A stretch of 64,000 nt of DNA from Stieleria sp. JC731 (GCF_020966635.1 NZ_JAJKFQ010000011.1:992001-1056000), one strand, 5' to 3'; counted from the first letter of the stretch, positions 17,623 to 27,149 are shown. A program made the numbers and translations. Notes: generated by a model from the letters alone, not told the origin.

Positions 17623-17961
17623 TCAGTCAACGGAAACTTCGATACGGTCCCCGTTTTTTCGAACCGGAAAGGTTCGTTGCAGTGGTTGCCGGTTGACCGT
17701 TTGGATGCCTGTTTCCAATTCGTACTGCCAGCCATGCCAGGGGCAAGTGACACAGGGCTTGCCTTGATCTGTCAGCGAGCATTCGCCTTTGGCGATCGGA
17801 CCGCCTTGGTGAGCGCAAAGTCCGTCGAGTGCAAAGTATCGGTCGTCGACTTGGAATATTGCGATCACGTTCGGGCCAACGATGACCTCCTTGGCTTTTC
17901 CGGGAGCGATTTCGTCGATCGAGGCAACATCGATCCAACTTGATTCGTCGTTATCATTCAT
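17623..17961 (-). CDS. Rieske [2Fe-2S] protein, NirD-like
   Basis: The 112-residue protein is a stand-alone Rieske ferredoxin-like subunit. The two cluster-binding boxes are present: C49-A-H51 in LCAHQGGPI and C73-P-W-H76 in CPWHGWQYELETG. The size and N-terminal half match NirD-like small subunits and soluble Rieske-type electron carriers. No nitrite reductase large subunit or dioxygenase gene is nearby, so its partner is unknown. It is convergent with DUF423 and appears to be a single-gene transcript. Confidence 0.92.
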   Translation of the reverse strand: MNDNDESSWIDVASIDEIAPGKAKEVIVGPNVIAIFQVDDRYFALDGLCAHQGGPIAKGECSLTDQGKPCVTCPWHGWQYELETGIQTVNRQPLQRTFPVRKNGDRIEVSVD

Positions 17962-18392
17962 TGGCGAAGCAGGGGCAGCGGATTAATCGAATGGTTTCGC
18001 AGTCGTATTAGGAAACCGATTCGGTACAGGTTCCGGGATGGCACGTGATTCATCGGACGGTCTGAATCCTACCGAACGCAATCCTTGAGAATGCAGTGAT
18101 CGGTGGTCCTTCGAAAGATTACCTGGCGATTGCCAGCCTGGGTAGCAAGTGCGACGTTCGATACAATGAAGGTCAGTTTAAACTGTCTCCCTTTTTCGCT
18201 TGACCGTCATGCTGGGGCTGCAACGTTGCCAGCGACCTGTATTGTGTTGCCTGGCTGTATTGCGGTTTCGTCACGTTTTTACCGTGACGTCATCAATACA
18301 GTTTGGGGCTGGCATCATCAGGATTTGCGTCAGATGTAATTTTTCTGACGCAAGATCTTTTCCAGCTGTGGGGCCTAGCTTGAACGGGGCCG
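17962..18392 (+). promoter_or_regulatory. Upstream region of the M16 protease gene with two inverted repeats
   Basis: This 431-bp gap precedes the M16 protease gene. Two hairpins are visible. The arms cgtcacg and cgtgacg (18269-18275 and 18283-18289) enclose a 7-nt loop. The arms ttgcgtcaga and tctgacgcaa (18325-18334 and 18344-18353) form a perfect 10-bp stem with a 9-nt loop, followed by gatctttt. The second lies about 40 bp before the start codon and resembles an attenuator or a short-RNA terminator. No coding frame or known riboswitch was recognised. Confidence 0.45.
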
Positions 18393-21206
18393 ATGAATAC
18401 TAGATGGAGTTTGAAAGTGAAGTGTCACGTCCGAAATAGAGTCTTCCCGCTCGTCTTCCTTGGCTGTCTGTTTATGACGCCGCTTCTGGGACAAGACGAG
18501 AGCACCACCTCATCAACGCCGGTTGCCAAAAGCGACACGGCCGACCAATCGCTAATGAAAGTCACTGAAATCGAAGGCATTTCGGAATACAAGTTGGACA
18601 ACGGTGTCCGCGTCTTGCTCTTTCCCGATGACAGTAAAGAAGTCGTCACGGTAAACATGACCGTCTTTGTCGGCTCACGTCATGAAGGATACGGCGAAGC
18701 CGGTATGGCTCACCTGTTGGAGCACATGCTTTTCAAAGGCACGCCTGACAATCCGAACATTCCCAAGGTGCTGCAAGATCGTGGGGCTCGGTTCAACGGC
18801 ACGACATGGGTCGACCGCACGAATTACTACGAAACGTTGCCCGCTTCGGAAGACAACTTAAAGTTTGCGTTGCAGCTTGAAGCGGATCGACTGCTCAATA
18901 GCTTCATTCGTGGCGAAGACCTCGAGAGCGAAATGACAGTCGTTCGCAACGAATTTGAGCGCGGCGAAAACTCTCCGTTTCGAATCCTAATGCAGCGGAT
19001 GCAGTCGGTTTCTTTCGATTGGCACAACTATGGCAAGTCAACGATCGGCAACCGAAGCGACATTGAACGCGTGCCTGTTGTCAACTTGAGGAACTTTTAT
19101 CGCAAGTATTATCGCCCCGACAACATCCTGCTGATTGTTGCCGGCAAATTTGATACCGCGTCAGCGACGGAACTGATCACCGAAACGTTTGGCAAGTTGG
19201 AGTCTCCTGAAACGCCGATCGATCCGACCTACACCACCGAACCGGCTCAGGACGGTGAACGAACTGTCGTTCTGCGCCGTGTAGGCGATATCCAGCTCGT
19301 CGGGACCGCTTACCACATTCCTTCGGGTAGTCACCCGGAATTCGCCGCCGCCAAGGCATTGTCAATCGTGTTGGGGGATGAACCGAGCGGACGTCTCTAT
19401 CAGGGGTTGGTAGAAACGGACATTGCCAGCAGCGTATACGCATTAGCGTATGCGTTTGCCGAACCCGGTGTTTTGATGACGCTAACCGAAGTCCCACCGG
19501 AAGATTCGATCGAAGCAGCCCGCTCAAAGCTGATCTCGATTTTGGAAGAAGAGTTCGCGCAAAACCCGATCACCGAACAGGAAGTGGAACGAGCGAAGCA
19601 ACAGATTCTCAAGCAACGAGAGTTGGAAGCGGCCGATACAGACCGTTTGGCGATCTCGCTTAGCGAGTGGGCGGCACAAGGCGATTGGCGATTGTATTTC
19701 TTGTTCCGTGACTTGGTCGAAGAGCTGACCGCAGAGCAAGTTCAACAGTTCACCCAGAAGTACCTGGTTCGCAACAATCGCACCGTTGGGCTATTTATTC
19801 CGAGCGAAAAGTCGGATCGTGTTTTGATCCCCGAGTCACCCAACTTGGTCGCCCGACTCGAAGGCTACAAAGGCCGTGAAGTCATTCAACAAGGCGAGCA
19901 GTTCGATCCGTCTCCTGAAAACATCGAGCAACGGACGCAGCGTGGAAAGCTGGACAATGGCATCGACTACGCTTTATTGCCAAAGCAAACACGTGGTGGC
20001 GCTGTTAATGTCGTTTTGACATTGCGATTTGGCACGGCCGATAAAATGATCGACCGAATCGGCGCGATCGAGCTGATGGGAATCATGATGGCTCGCGGGA
20101 CCGACAAGCTCGATTACCAGGCGCTACAAGATGAGCTGACGCGTTTGCGAGCCGAGCTTTCGATCAACACTGTTCCAGGCCTGTTGAAAGTTACCCTGAA
20201 AACGAAACGCGAGTTTTTGCCAGAGGTGATCGATCTGATGGGGAATATCCTGCGATCGCCTCGCTTTGACGGAAACGAATTGGAAGTGCTACGCCGTCAG
20301 CTGATCACTAATCTTCAGCAAAGTAGCACGATGCCCGAGTCGATCGCACCACGCGACGTCCGACGCCGGCTTTCGCCTTACGAAAAAAGCGATATTCGCT
20401 ACGTTCAAACGATCGAAGAAGAGATTTCGATGTATGAGAACGTTTCAATCGACGAGATCAAAACCGCATACCAGGAATTGATCGGTGGTAGTCGTGGTGA
20501 GCTAGCTGCTGTTGGCGACTTCGATGTTGATCAACTAAAAGACCAGGTCACCGGCATCTTGAACGATTGGCAATCCGAGGTTCCCTATGTTCGTATCGAC
20601 CGTCCGGCAAATGTCGATGCCGATGGTGGCTTGGATAGTTTTAACACGCCCGACAAAGCCAACGCGTTCTTCTTTTCGCAGGCACAATTGGAGCTGGCCG
20701 ACAGCTCGCCAGATTATGCCAACTTGGTCTTAGGGAATTACATCCTCGGCGGAGGAGGCTTGAGCAGTCGTCTTGCCGATCGAGTCCGGCAGCAAGAAGG
20801 TCTGTCGTATGGCGTACGAAGCGGACTGACGTCTCGTCCCAAAGACGAGCGTGTCGATTTCACGATCTACGCGATCACCAACCCTGAAAACAAAGATCGT
20901 TTGATCGAGGTTATTCAAGAAGAGGTCGATCGGCTTCGAAAAGAAGGCGTCACTGCTGATGAGCTGGAAAAGGCCAAGCAAGCCTATTTGCAAGCTGCTC
21001 GGGTACGTCGAACGAATGACGGTGCGTTGATTGGTGAGTTGCTCGAAACGATGTTCATGGACCGAACCATGCAATATGCCGCTCAACACGCCGAGCAAAT
21101 CGAAGCGGCAACGGTTGATTCTGTCAATGCGGCCCTGCAAAAGTATGTCCACTGGGACCGCTTGGTACGGGCCATCGCCGGCGAGTTTGAAAAGGTTGCT
21201 CAATAG
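18393..21206 (+). CDS. Secreted M16 family zinc metalloprotease, two-domain
   Basis: The 937-residue protein begins with a signal peptide (cleavage near PLLGQDES). The N-terminal M16 unit holds the inverted zinc motif H107-L-L-E110-H111 in MAHLLEHMLFKGT and the distal glutamate region VVRNEFERGENSP. The second M16 half (from about residue 520) keeps the fold but reads AIELMGIMMARGT where the zinc motif would be, so it is the inactive partner half, as in pitrilysin-like peptidases. The C-terminal GGLSSRLADRVRQQEGLSYGV motif is also typical. It should degrade peptides in the periplasm or outside the cell. It is transcribed alone and faces a convergent exchanger gene across a strong hairpin. Confidence 0.94.
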   Translation: MNTRWSLKVKCHVRNRVFPLVFLGCLFMTPLLGQDESTTSSTPVAKSDTADQSLMKVTEIEGISEYKLDNGVRVLLFPDDSKEVVTVNMTVFVGSRHEGYGEAGMAHLLEHMLFKGTPDNPNIPKVLQDRGARFNGTTWVDRTNYYETLPASEDNLKFALQLEADRLLNSFIRGEDLESEMTVVRNEFERGENSPFRILMQRMQSVSFDWHNYGKSTIGNRSDIERVPVVNLRNFYRKYYRPDNILLIVAGKFDTASATELITETFGKLESPETPIDPTYTTEPAQDGERTVVLRRVGDIQLVGTAYHIPSGSHPEFAAAKALSIVLGDEPSGRLYQGLVETDIASSVYALAYAFAEPGVLMTLTEVPPEDSIEAARSKLISILEEEFAQNPITEQEVERAKQQILKQRELEAADTDRLAISLSEWAAQGDWRLYFLFRDLVEELTAEQVQQFTQKYLVRNNRTVGLFIPSEKSDRVLIPESPNLVARLEGYKGREVIQQGEQFDPSPENIEQRTQRGKLDNGIDYALLPKQTRGGAVNVVLTLRFGTADKMIDRIGAIELMGIMMARGTDKLDYQALQDELTRLRAELSINTVPGLLKVTLKTKREFLPEVIDLMGNILRSPRFDGNELEVLRRQLITNLQQSSTMPESIAPRDVRRRLSPYEKSDIRYVQTIEEEISMYENVSIDEIKTAYQELIGGSRGELAAVGDFDVDQLKDQVTGILNDWQSEVPYVRIDRPANVDADGGLDSFNTPDKANAFFFSQAQLELADSSPDYANLVLGNYILGGGGLSSRLADRVRQQEGLSYGVRSGLTSRPKDERVDFTIYAITNPENKDRLIEVIQEEVDRLRKEGVTADELEKAKQAYLQAARVRRTNDGALIGELLETMFMDRTMQYAAQHAEQIEAATVDSVNAALQKYVHWDRLVRAIAGEFEKVAQ

Positions 21207-21266
21207 TCAGTGCATCAATCGCAACGTCTGTTGAGCGACTAAGACGGTAGCTGATGTCCATGCAGT

Positions 21267-21294
21267 GTCATCCTCCCGGCCACGGGAGGATGAC
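21267..21294. terminator. Strong hairpin between convergent genes
   Basis: A perfect 12-bp stem (gtcatcctcccg with cgggaggatgac) and a 4-nt loop lie between the convergent M16 protease and exchanger genes. The symmetry suggests a bidirectional terminator, although no clear U-run follows on either side. Confidence 0.6.
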
Positions 21295-21317
21295 TGGCTC
21301 GGCAAACTTTTGGCCGA

Positions 21318-22154
21318 CTAGATCAAAAGCGTCGCTAACAAGAAAGCGGCCAAGCCGATCGGATAGACGATCCCAACGTTTGCCATGTTGGAACCTGTCA
21401 AATTATCCAAGGCTTCTTGCGTATCATCTAGTTTGTGCAGCGTCCCTTCGCGTTTCGCTGTCGCATAGACGGCGAAGAACGTGACCATTTCTGGAATGCT
21501 GGTCACGAAGCCAAGGACCCAGCCGGCAACGATCGGGTGAATCCCCAATTCACGAACAACCTGTGCGGTGGCATCACCAAGGAACATTCCCGCGATCCCG
21601 ATCGCGATCAGCGCGGTGCAGGCGATGATGATTCCGAGAGGTAAATTGCCGACCGCTTCTTCGCTGGGAAGGTCATCCTTGCTGGGCGGATTGATCTTGC
21701 GGTCAACGAATTGATAAACCGCAAAGAAGCAGAACAAAATCGGTACCAAGTACCATTGCGTGTCCAAGCCCAATTGCATCAGCACGATCGGGACCGCAAT
21801 CGCCAACGCGGCGAACGCGATTTCGTCAATGAAGCGTCGATTTGCTAGATCGCCAAATTGCCGATAGGTCGCTACCGCAGCAAACATTAACACGCAATTG
21901 ATGATGTTCGAGCTGGCGATATTCCAAAGTCCCGCCTCCCAGACACCGGAAAGGCCAGCGGCAACCAAGCACACCATTTCGGGGACAGACGTCGCGAAAC
22001 CGGTTAGCTTTCCGCGCGCCTTGACACTCCAGTGCATCGCACTGGCGACATGGTCGATGCCGCGCAGCAAACCATATTTAACAAACAGAATGATCGCAGC
22101 CGCAGATGCGATCATAATCAGGGCGTGCATTGTTTTGTCCCAGTATTCCGGCAT
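21318..22154 (-). CDS. CaCA-family Na+/Ca2+ exchanger-like antiporter
   Basis: The 278-residue integral membrane protein has about eight to ten helices in two inverted halves. Each half carries the alpha-repeat signature: GFATSVPEMVCLVAAGL plus NIASSNIINC in the first, and GFVTSIPEMVTFFAV plus NLTGSNMANVG in the second. The acidic residue and Ser/Asn pairs bind the transported cations in this superfamily. The protein is a little shorter than the 300-350 residues usual in bacteria. The exact ion (Ca2+, Na+ or K+) cannot be told from sequence. It appears monocistronic. Confidence 0.88.
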   Translation of the reverse strand: MPEYWDKTMHALIMIASAAAIILFVKYGLLRGIDHVASAMHWSVKARGKLTGFATSVPEMVCLVAAGLSGVWEAGLWNIASSNIINCVLMFAAVATYRQFGDLANRRFIDEIAFAALAIAVPIVLMQLGLDTQWYLVPILFCFFAVYQFVDRKINPPSKDDLPSEEAVGNLPLGIIIACTALIAIGIAGMFLGDATAQVVRELGIHPIVAGWVLGFVTSIPEMVTFFAVYATAKREGTLHKLDDTQEALDNLTGSNMANVGIVYPIGLAAFLLATLLI

Positions 22155-22317
22155 GGTGATTCGGGTGATACTTAGCGGTTGGTCCTCTAGGTCAGCCTAG
22201 TACACCATCAACCTTTGTCGCCCCTGACTCCGTGAAGCTAGCGTTCTTTCCAAAGGGGATTGCGAAGCAGAAAGCGACTTCTTGAGAGATCGAACCTAAA
22301 TATCAACACGTCGCTAG

Positions 22318-23736
22318 CTAGTTCGACGTTGAGTCGGCAACCGCGATCGAACGCAGACGCATTGGGCGATCGAGTTCTTCAGTCGGCGCCGAGACCAGGA
22401 CCGAGATTGTGGCTTGATCGGAAATCTCAGTCGCATCGACAAAGCCGCTGTGAAATTGATTGTCGATTTGGAGCATCCAGTGAAGGCGATTGTGATCCTC
22501 TGTGTCTCGTCCCACCGTCAATAAAACGTCGTCGCTCTCTGTTTTTAACTTCGAAACGGACGAGGGTTTGGCATCCTGCTCGCGGTCTTTGGCAAAGACT
22601 TCGATGCCATCGCTATAGGGACGGATTCCGATTTCCACTCCATCGATCGCTAAGCCAAACGAACAACGGTTCTTTGACCCCGATGGTAACGACGATTCAA
22701 TAATGACGGATTGACCGAGCGCAAGCTTTTGTCGTTGATCAACTAGTACGACTTTCTTTTTGTCAGCCTGAGATTTAATCACCAACGACTGATCAGCGAC
22801 CTCAAAGACACCATCGTTGTTTTCAAATTCGAATCGCTTTTCCAAAGCTGTCGGAAACTCATCGACTGGAACTGCGTTCTGAGGCCAAGTTTCCGAGTCG
22901 GCATTGTTGTCTACTTTGCTGATTTGGATTCCGCCAAGTGGACGAAAGCCATCAGGCGAAGCCTTCATTTGGCTGGCGGCTTCTGAGGACTGAGCTTCAA
23001 TATCGTTTAGGATATCGCCGAACTTGCTGCCAAGCCCCGAACCCAAGCCGCTTCCTTGCTCGCGTCGAGCCACGATCGGGCTTTTGCGATTTCGTGGCGC
23101 AGCGGACGATGAGGGGGCCGCCATCGCAGGGGCCTTTCGCCGAACGTTTGATTCGTTTGGCGATTCGGTGCTTTCACTTTCGGATGGTTCCGCCGCACTG
23201 GGTTCGGTAGCGATCGAATCGTTTTTCGCAGAATCGACTTGTCGGACATCGGCAGCGCGACGTCCTCCAGGGTCACGGTTAACCCAGTAGATGATTCCGA
23301 CGATCGCCAACAACAGCGACGCGCTGATCGCATGGATGTGCCATTGGCTTTGTTTTCGTCTGCGGTAAACCGTTGTTGCGCTCGGTTCAGGACTGGAGTT
23401 GTGCTCGGCGGCAGGTTCGCTGGATGTTGGCTGTGATGCGGGCTGAGACGCAGCCGCTTTTAATTGGTCATCGTACGCGGTTCGCTGATCTTCGGATAAC
23501 AATGTCCGTTTTGCGACCGCAACTTGGCTGAGCAATTGCTGAACTGTTTTTCTTTCCGGTCCTGCGGCGAGTTGGTGCAGATACGCACCTCGCTCTTTCG
23601 CGGCAGCTTCGATGCGCTCGGGATCACTTTCGAAGTCGTCGATACCTAACAGGGCGTAGTGATTAGGCGGAAGTCGATCGGACGGGATGTCGAGCCATTC
23701 TTGGTAGTAGCGTTGAAGATCCGTAGGACTGGACAT
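22318..23736 (-). CDS. J-like domain membrane protein, planctomycete type
   Basis: The 472-residue protein starts with a helical domain (about 1-95) of the form LQRYYQEWLDIPSDRLPPNHYALLGI, then FESDPERIEAAAKER. This recalls a DnaJ J-domain but has no HPD motif, so it should not stimulate DnaK. A low-complexity Ser/Pro stretch follows, then one transmembrane helix (about residues 133-150, ISASLLLAIVGIIYWV), and a long polar region. The C-terminal 190 residues look beta-rich, possibly a jelly-roll/lectin-like fold that would face the periplasm. The N-terminal pattern recurs in planctomycete proteins of unknown role. Nothing in the neighbourhood suggests a pathway. Confidence 0.72.
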   Translation of the reverse strand: MSSPTDLQRYYQEWLDIPSDRLPPNHYALLGIDDFESDPERIEAAAKERGAYLHQLAAGPERKTVQQLLSQVAVAKRTLLSEDQRTAYDDQLKAAASQPASQPTSSEPAAEHNSSPEPSATTVYRRRKQSQWHIHAISASLLLAIVGIIYWVNRDPGGRRAADVRQVDSAKNDSIATEPSAAEPSESESTESPNESNVRRKAPAMAAPSSSAAPRNRKSPIVARREQGSGLGSGLGSKFGDILNDIEAQSSEAASQMKASPDGFRPLGGIQISKVDNNADSETWPQNAVPVDEFPTALEKRFEFENNDGVFEVADQSLVIKSQADKKKVVLVDQRQKLALGQSVIIESSLPSGSKNRCSFGLAIDGVEIGIRPYSDGIEVFAKDREQDAKPSSVSKLKTESDDVLLTVGRDTEDHNRLHWMLQIDNQFHSGFVDATEISDQATISVLVSAPTEELDRPMRLRSIAVADSTSN

Positions 23737-24029
23737 GCGAAGAGCGTCAAGCGAGAAAAGGAAATCAGTTCAGGGTGAAGCCGTCAACAGCCGCCTAATC
23801 AATTCATGCGTCGTCGGTCACTGGGGAACTAGTTATAGCACCGCTCGGGATTGATTGTTCGGTCACGGTGGTGATTTGGCGTCAAACATCGCCCTGTAGA
23901 GTGGTGCGTGTGCAGGCCCTGCGGCGTGATTGGATTAGTCAATCGCAAGCCGCAGTTGGCGATGCAGTGTTGGAGCCGAAGGAAACTCGAGCGAGGCTCC
24001 CGCCAGCCGCAGCGGACTAGAAGACACGA

Positions 24030-24056
24030 AACCGTGGCTAGCGCCAAAACGGCTCA
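24030..24056 (-). repeat. Inverted copy of the dispersed gctagcg repeat
   Basis: The sequence here is the reverse-complement form of the repeat core that follows it in tandem (aaccg, tggctagcgcc, then cggctca). It pairs with the first tandem unit at 24066 to give a possible stem-loop of about 25 bp arms with mismatches. The same head-to-head arrangement recurs at 49130-49156. Confidence 0.65.
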
Positions 24057-24065
24057 GGTGTGATG

Positions 24066-24329
24066 AACTGAGCCGTGTTCGCGCTAGCGACGGTTTTGTG
24101 ATCGTTTAGCTTGTTCAGCCGGCAGAGACGCACACACGTAACCGCACGCTGGCGCGTGGCGGCTGATGGATCAATTGAATTGAGCCGTATTCGCGCTAGC
24201 GACGGTTATGTGATTGTTTAACCTTTTCAGCGGGCAGAGACGCACACACCTAACCGCACGCTGGCGCGTGGCGGCTGATGGATCAATTGAACTGAGCCGC
24301 GATCGCGCTAGCGACGGTTATGTGATCAT
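24066..24329. repeat. 112-bp tandem repeat, two full units and one partial
   Basis: Two full units (24066-24177 and 24178-24289) and a truncated third (24290-24329) follow each other with an exact 112-bp period and only a few differences. Each unit opens with a core ending in gcgctagcgacggtt, followed by a tgtgat segment. It continues through a gggcagagacgcacacac-like middle and closes with an imperfect inverted repeat around cgcacgctggcgcgtggcgg. The block lies between the 3' side of mogA and the 5' side of the J-like gene. No coding frame fits it. The core alone recurs at 49.1 kb. Confidence 0.85.
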
Positions 24330-24390
24330 CTTCTACGGGCAGAGCCCGTGAGACATTGCATGCGAGGCGGGAGTCTCGCACGAGCCTAAC
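24330..24390. repeat. Two small hairpins after the tandem repeats
   Basis: The arms acgggc and gcccgt (24335-24349) and the arms tgcgag and ctcgca (24361-24380) make two short stem-loops. They are followed by taaccgcacgct, which is also a piece of the 112-bp unit. This looks like a second, related repeat type joined to the first. It may also help to end transcription of the minus-strand mogA operon. Confidence 0.5.
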
Positions 24391-24417
24391 CGCACGCTAT
24401 CTCTATCTCTACTGATC

Positions 24418-24960
24418 CTATTTTCCCTTTGGACGGAACGCTTGGATTCGGTTTGGATCCGTTTCCAATCGCGGGCCGTCCATTAGGTCGATGCAATAAG
24501 GGATTGCCGGAAACACTGCATCCAAACACTCCGCGATCGCTTTGGGTTTTCCAGGTAGATTCACGATCAAGCTGCTTCCCAGCAATCCGGCGGTCTGCCG
24601 CGAAAGGATCGCGGTGGGGACTTTCTCCAAAGACACCTTGCGCATCAATTCGCCGAAGCCTGGCATCATCCGATCGCACACCGATTCTGTCGCTTCAGGG
24701 GTGACATCACGCGCCGATGGGCCGGTGCCTCCGGTGGTCACAACCAAACAGCATCCTTGTTCGATACAGAGATCTCGTAGCGTCGTTTCGATTGCAGTTC
24801 GGTCGTCAGCGATCACACGTGCGACTGGCTCGAAGGGACTGGTCAGGACTTCATCGAGGTATTGCCGGATCGCGGGTCCGCCAAGATCCTCGTATTCGCC
24901 TCGGCTCGCACGGTCACTGACAGTGACGATTCCGATTCGCGCAATTTCGCTATCGCTCAT
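24418..24960 (-). CDS. mogA: Molybdopterin adenylyltransferase
   Basis: The 180-residue protein is a MogA/MoaB family member, which adenylates molybdopterin before metal insertion in molybdenum cofactor synthesis. It shows IGIVTVSDRASRGEYEDLGG at the N-terminus and the nucleotide/pterin-binding motif VVTTGGTGPSARDVTPEAT (about residues 73-91). SRQTAGLLGSSLIVNLPGKPKAI follows near the C-terminus. These are complete. It is the last gene of a minus-strand operon and overlaps the upstream M24 peptidase gene by 4 bp. No other molybdenum cofactor gene is in the window. Confidence 0.93.
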   Translation of the reverse strand: MSDSEIARIGIVTVSDRASRGEYEDLGGPAIRQYLDEVLTSPFEPVARVIADDRTAIETTLRDLCIEQGCCLVVTTGGTGPSARDVTPEATESVCDRMMPGFGELMRKVSLEKVPTAILSRQTAGLLGSSLIVNLPGKPKAIAECLDAVFPAIPYCIDLMDGPRLETDPNRIQAFRPKGK

Positions 24961-26093
24961 GCCCAGTCCAAACCTTCGTGCAAGCGATTCAAGTTTTCGG
25001 GCTGGCCTGGGCGAACCACCAACATGTCTTCGACTCGAACGCCACCTTCAAGTCGTCCGTAAAGGCCCGGCTCGATCGTGAACACTTCGCGTTCGAGTAA
25101 CTCGCCGCCGCCGTGATCGAGCAGAATCGGCTCATGGACTTCGAGTCCGATCCCATGCCCGGTGCCGTGCTGGATCGAAGGCTCGTCAGTAATGGTTCCG
25201 CGCGAGGTTTTGTAACCGGCCGCCATCAACGCTCTGTCGGTGGCTTTGTGAACGGCATCGCCGGAGCTACCCGGAACCAGAGCCGCGGTTGCGGCCGCTT
25301 TGGCAGCGACAACGGCGGCATGCATGCGTTTAACTGTCTCGCTTGGCTGGCCGTTGACGACCGTTCGTGTGCAGTCACCGCAGTAACGCGTTTGATTGTT
25401 CGTGGGGAACAGATCGACGATGATTGGGGTATTGGTCTTCAGCGCTCCGCTACCGGCATGGTGGCAATCGGCCACTTGCGGGGCCATCGCAATGATCGCG
25501 CCGTGTGACATCGAATACCCGCGCTGCATGAATTCGCGAGCGGCCATCGATCGAACCACTTCACTGGTCAGCGATTCGCCTTGCGAAGCCAAGGTGCCGT
25601 CGCCGAGCACGTCTGCCGAAGCGATCGTTTCGCAAATCTGCCGCATCACCGATTCAGTAACACTTTGGGCTTCTGCGAGCCAATGAATTTCCTGTTCTGT
25701 CTTTTGACGCCGATCGACAACGCCAAGATCTTTGTCGTAGTCGACATTGATGCCTTGTTGGCTTAAATGCCATGCGAAGATGAAGGGAAATGTCCGGTCG
25801 ACGGTGACGGACTGAAGTCCTTCCTTGACGCAGAACTGTGCCAGTGCCTGCGCGGTTGCGGTTTCGCGATCCGCGTCGAGGCCATTTGCAGGTGCGAAGT
25901 CGGCGGGACAGAACACCTGTGCGGCGTCACTATTTTCGCGAACGCGATGCATCTCCAAGTCACGGACGATGGCGAACTGCTGAGACGGCATTTCGATCCA
26001 AGCGGCAGGATCACCCAGGCCAACTCGAAGGCGTCGGAACAGGGTCGGGTTTTTCTCGGCGATGCCGGCAAAGAGCTTTGCGTTTTGACTCAC
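24957..26093 (-). CDS. M24 family metallopeptidase (Xaa-Pro aminopeptidase-like)
   Basis: This 378-residue cytosolic enzyme belongs to the creatinase/aminopeptidase P family. The C-terminal pita-bread domain has its metal ligands: an Asp in IIVDLFPTNNQTRYCGD and a second Asp in GDCTRTVVNG, a His in QHGTGHGIGLEVHEP, and two Glu residues in FTIEPGLY and VRVEDMLVV. The N-terminal 150 residues form the usual non-catalytic domain, reduced in similarity. The start is a GTG at 26093. It probably cleaves N-terminal residues before proline. It sits 69 bp after rsmA and overlaps mogA by 4 bp. Confidence 0.9.
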   Translation of the reverse strand: MSQNAKLFAGIAEKNPTLFRRLRVGLGDPAAWIEMPSQQFAIVRDLEMHRVRENSDAAQVFCPADFAPANGLDADRETATAQALAQFCVKEGLQSVTVDRTFPFIFAWHLSQQGINVDYDKDLGVVDRRQKTEQEIHWLAEAQSVTESVMRQICETIASADVLGDGTLASQGESLTSEVVRSMAAREFMQRGYSMSHGAIIAMAPQVADCHHAGSGALKTNTPIIVDLFPTNNQTRYCGDCTRTVVNGQPSETVKRMHAAVVAAKAAATAALVPGSSGDAVHKATDRALMAAGYKTSRGTITDEPSIQHGTGHGIGLEVHEPILLDHGGGELLEREVFTIEPGLYGRLEGGVRVEDMLVVRPGQPENLNRLHEGLDWA

Positions 26094-26162
26094 GGCGACG
26101 GTTTTTTACAGTTGGGTGTTGGCAGAGGTTGACACAAAATCGTTGCTACGATCGCGTCGGTT

Positions 26163-27128
26163 TTATTGATCGCTCGAGTGTTCCGCTTCGGCAACCCGCA
26201 AGCTTTCGACCAGCGTCTTGATTTGCTCAACGGAAAGCTGTTCGGCGCGTGAGTCTTCGTTGTGTCCAAGCTGTTGCAGGATTTCGTCAATCACGGACTT
26301 ATCCAGTCTTCCTTTCATCGCGCTGATAACGTTGCTACGTAGAAATTTGCGACGGTGAAAGAACAGCGCGCGAACGGTTTCGTGAAAGTACTTCAGATCG
26401 GGAATGGTGTCGCGTTTGGCTCGATCAAGGTCCATCCGTAAAACTGCGGAGTCGACTTTGGGGCGTGGCCAGAAGACTTTGGGACCGAGCACGCGAACGA
26501 TTTCGGCGTTGCAGTTTGATTGGATCCAGATACTCAGAGCGCTGTAGTCCTTCGTGGACGGCTGGGCAACGATCCGTTCGGCGAGTTCCTTTTGGATCGT
26601 CACGACCATCGAATCAGGCGCGGGGGTTTGGTGCAGCAAATTCGAAATGATGGGTGTCGCGACGTTGTAAGGAAGGTTGGCGACGAGCAGGAATCTCGCT
26701 TCGTCCCCGATCCGCTGCATCGCCTCGCGGATCGATTCCATCACATCGTCACGCAGTGAATTTTTGTTTCGCAGCGCGTCGCCTTGAATCAGTTTGACAT
26801 TCGGGCGATGCGCCAATTCTTCGCTTGCAAGCTGATGAAGGTTCTTGTCAATCTCGACGGTCAGGACCGCGGCGGCTTTATCAGCGAGTTGACTGGTCAG
26901 CGATCCGACACCGGTCCCGACTTCGAGCACGACGTCGTTGGGTTGTATTTCTGCCGAGTCGGCGATCAAGTTGACGAGGTTTAGATCGATCAGGAAGTTC
27001 TGTCCGTATTTCGAAACCGGTCGTAAGCCGGCTTCGCTAAGGCGACGGGACAGATAGCTGGCGGTTTGGCGTGGTTGATTCAAAACGTATGTGCCTGTCT
27101 TTGTTGACCCAGATGTTTGTTGCCCCAA
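26163..27128 (-). CDS. rsmA: 16S rRNA dimethyladenosine transferase RsmA (KsgA)
   Basis: RsmA dimethylates two adjacent adenosines near the 3' end of 16S rRNA during 30S maturation. The 321-residue protein shows [18 protein letters not shown], the SAM-binding motif [16 protein letters not shown], an acidic VEIDKNL and the catalytic [10 protein letters not shown]. It also has the family segment [24 protein letters not shown]. The start is uncertain: TTG at 27128 gives the length listed, and another TTG lies at 27083. No ATG is available in this part of the frame. It follows ribE after 21 bp. Confidence 0.95.
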   Translation of the reverse strand: MGQQTSGSTKTGTYVLNQPRQTASYLSRRLSEAGLRPVSKYGQNFLIDLNLVNLIADSAEIQPNDVVLEVGTGVGSLTSQLADKAAAVLTVEIDKNLHQLASEELAHRPNVKLIQGDALRNKNSLRDDVMESIREAMQRIGDEARFLLVANLPYNVATPIISNLLHQTPAPDSMVVTIQKELAERIVAQPSTKDYSALSIWIQSNCNAEIVRVLGPKVFWPRPKVDSAVLRMDLDRAKRDTIPDLKYFHETVRALFFHRRKFLRSNVISAMKGRLDKSVIDEILQQLGHNEDSRAEQLSVEQIKTLVESLRVAEAEHSSDQ

Positions 27129-27149
27129 TGTCCGCGGGTGGCGGTTGGT

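Noticed and set aside
24066..24329. Possible CRISPR array
   Set aside because: The repeat unit is 112 bp and tandem without spacers, with no cas genes nearby. It is a tandem repeat.
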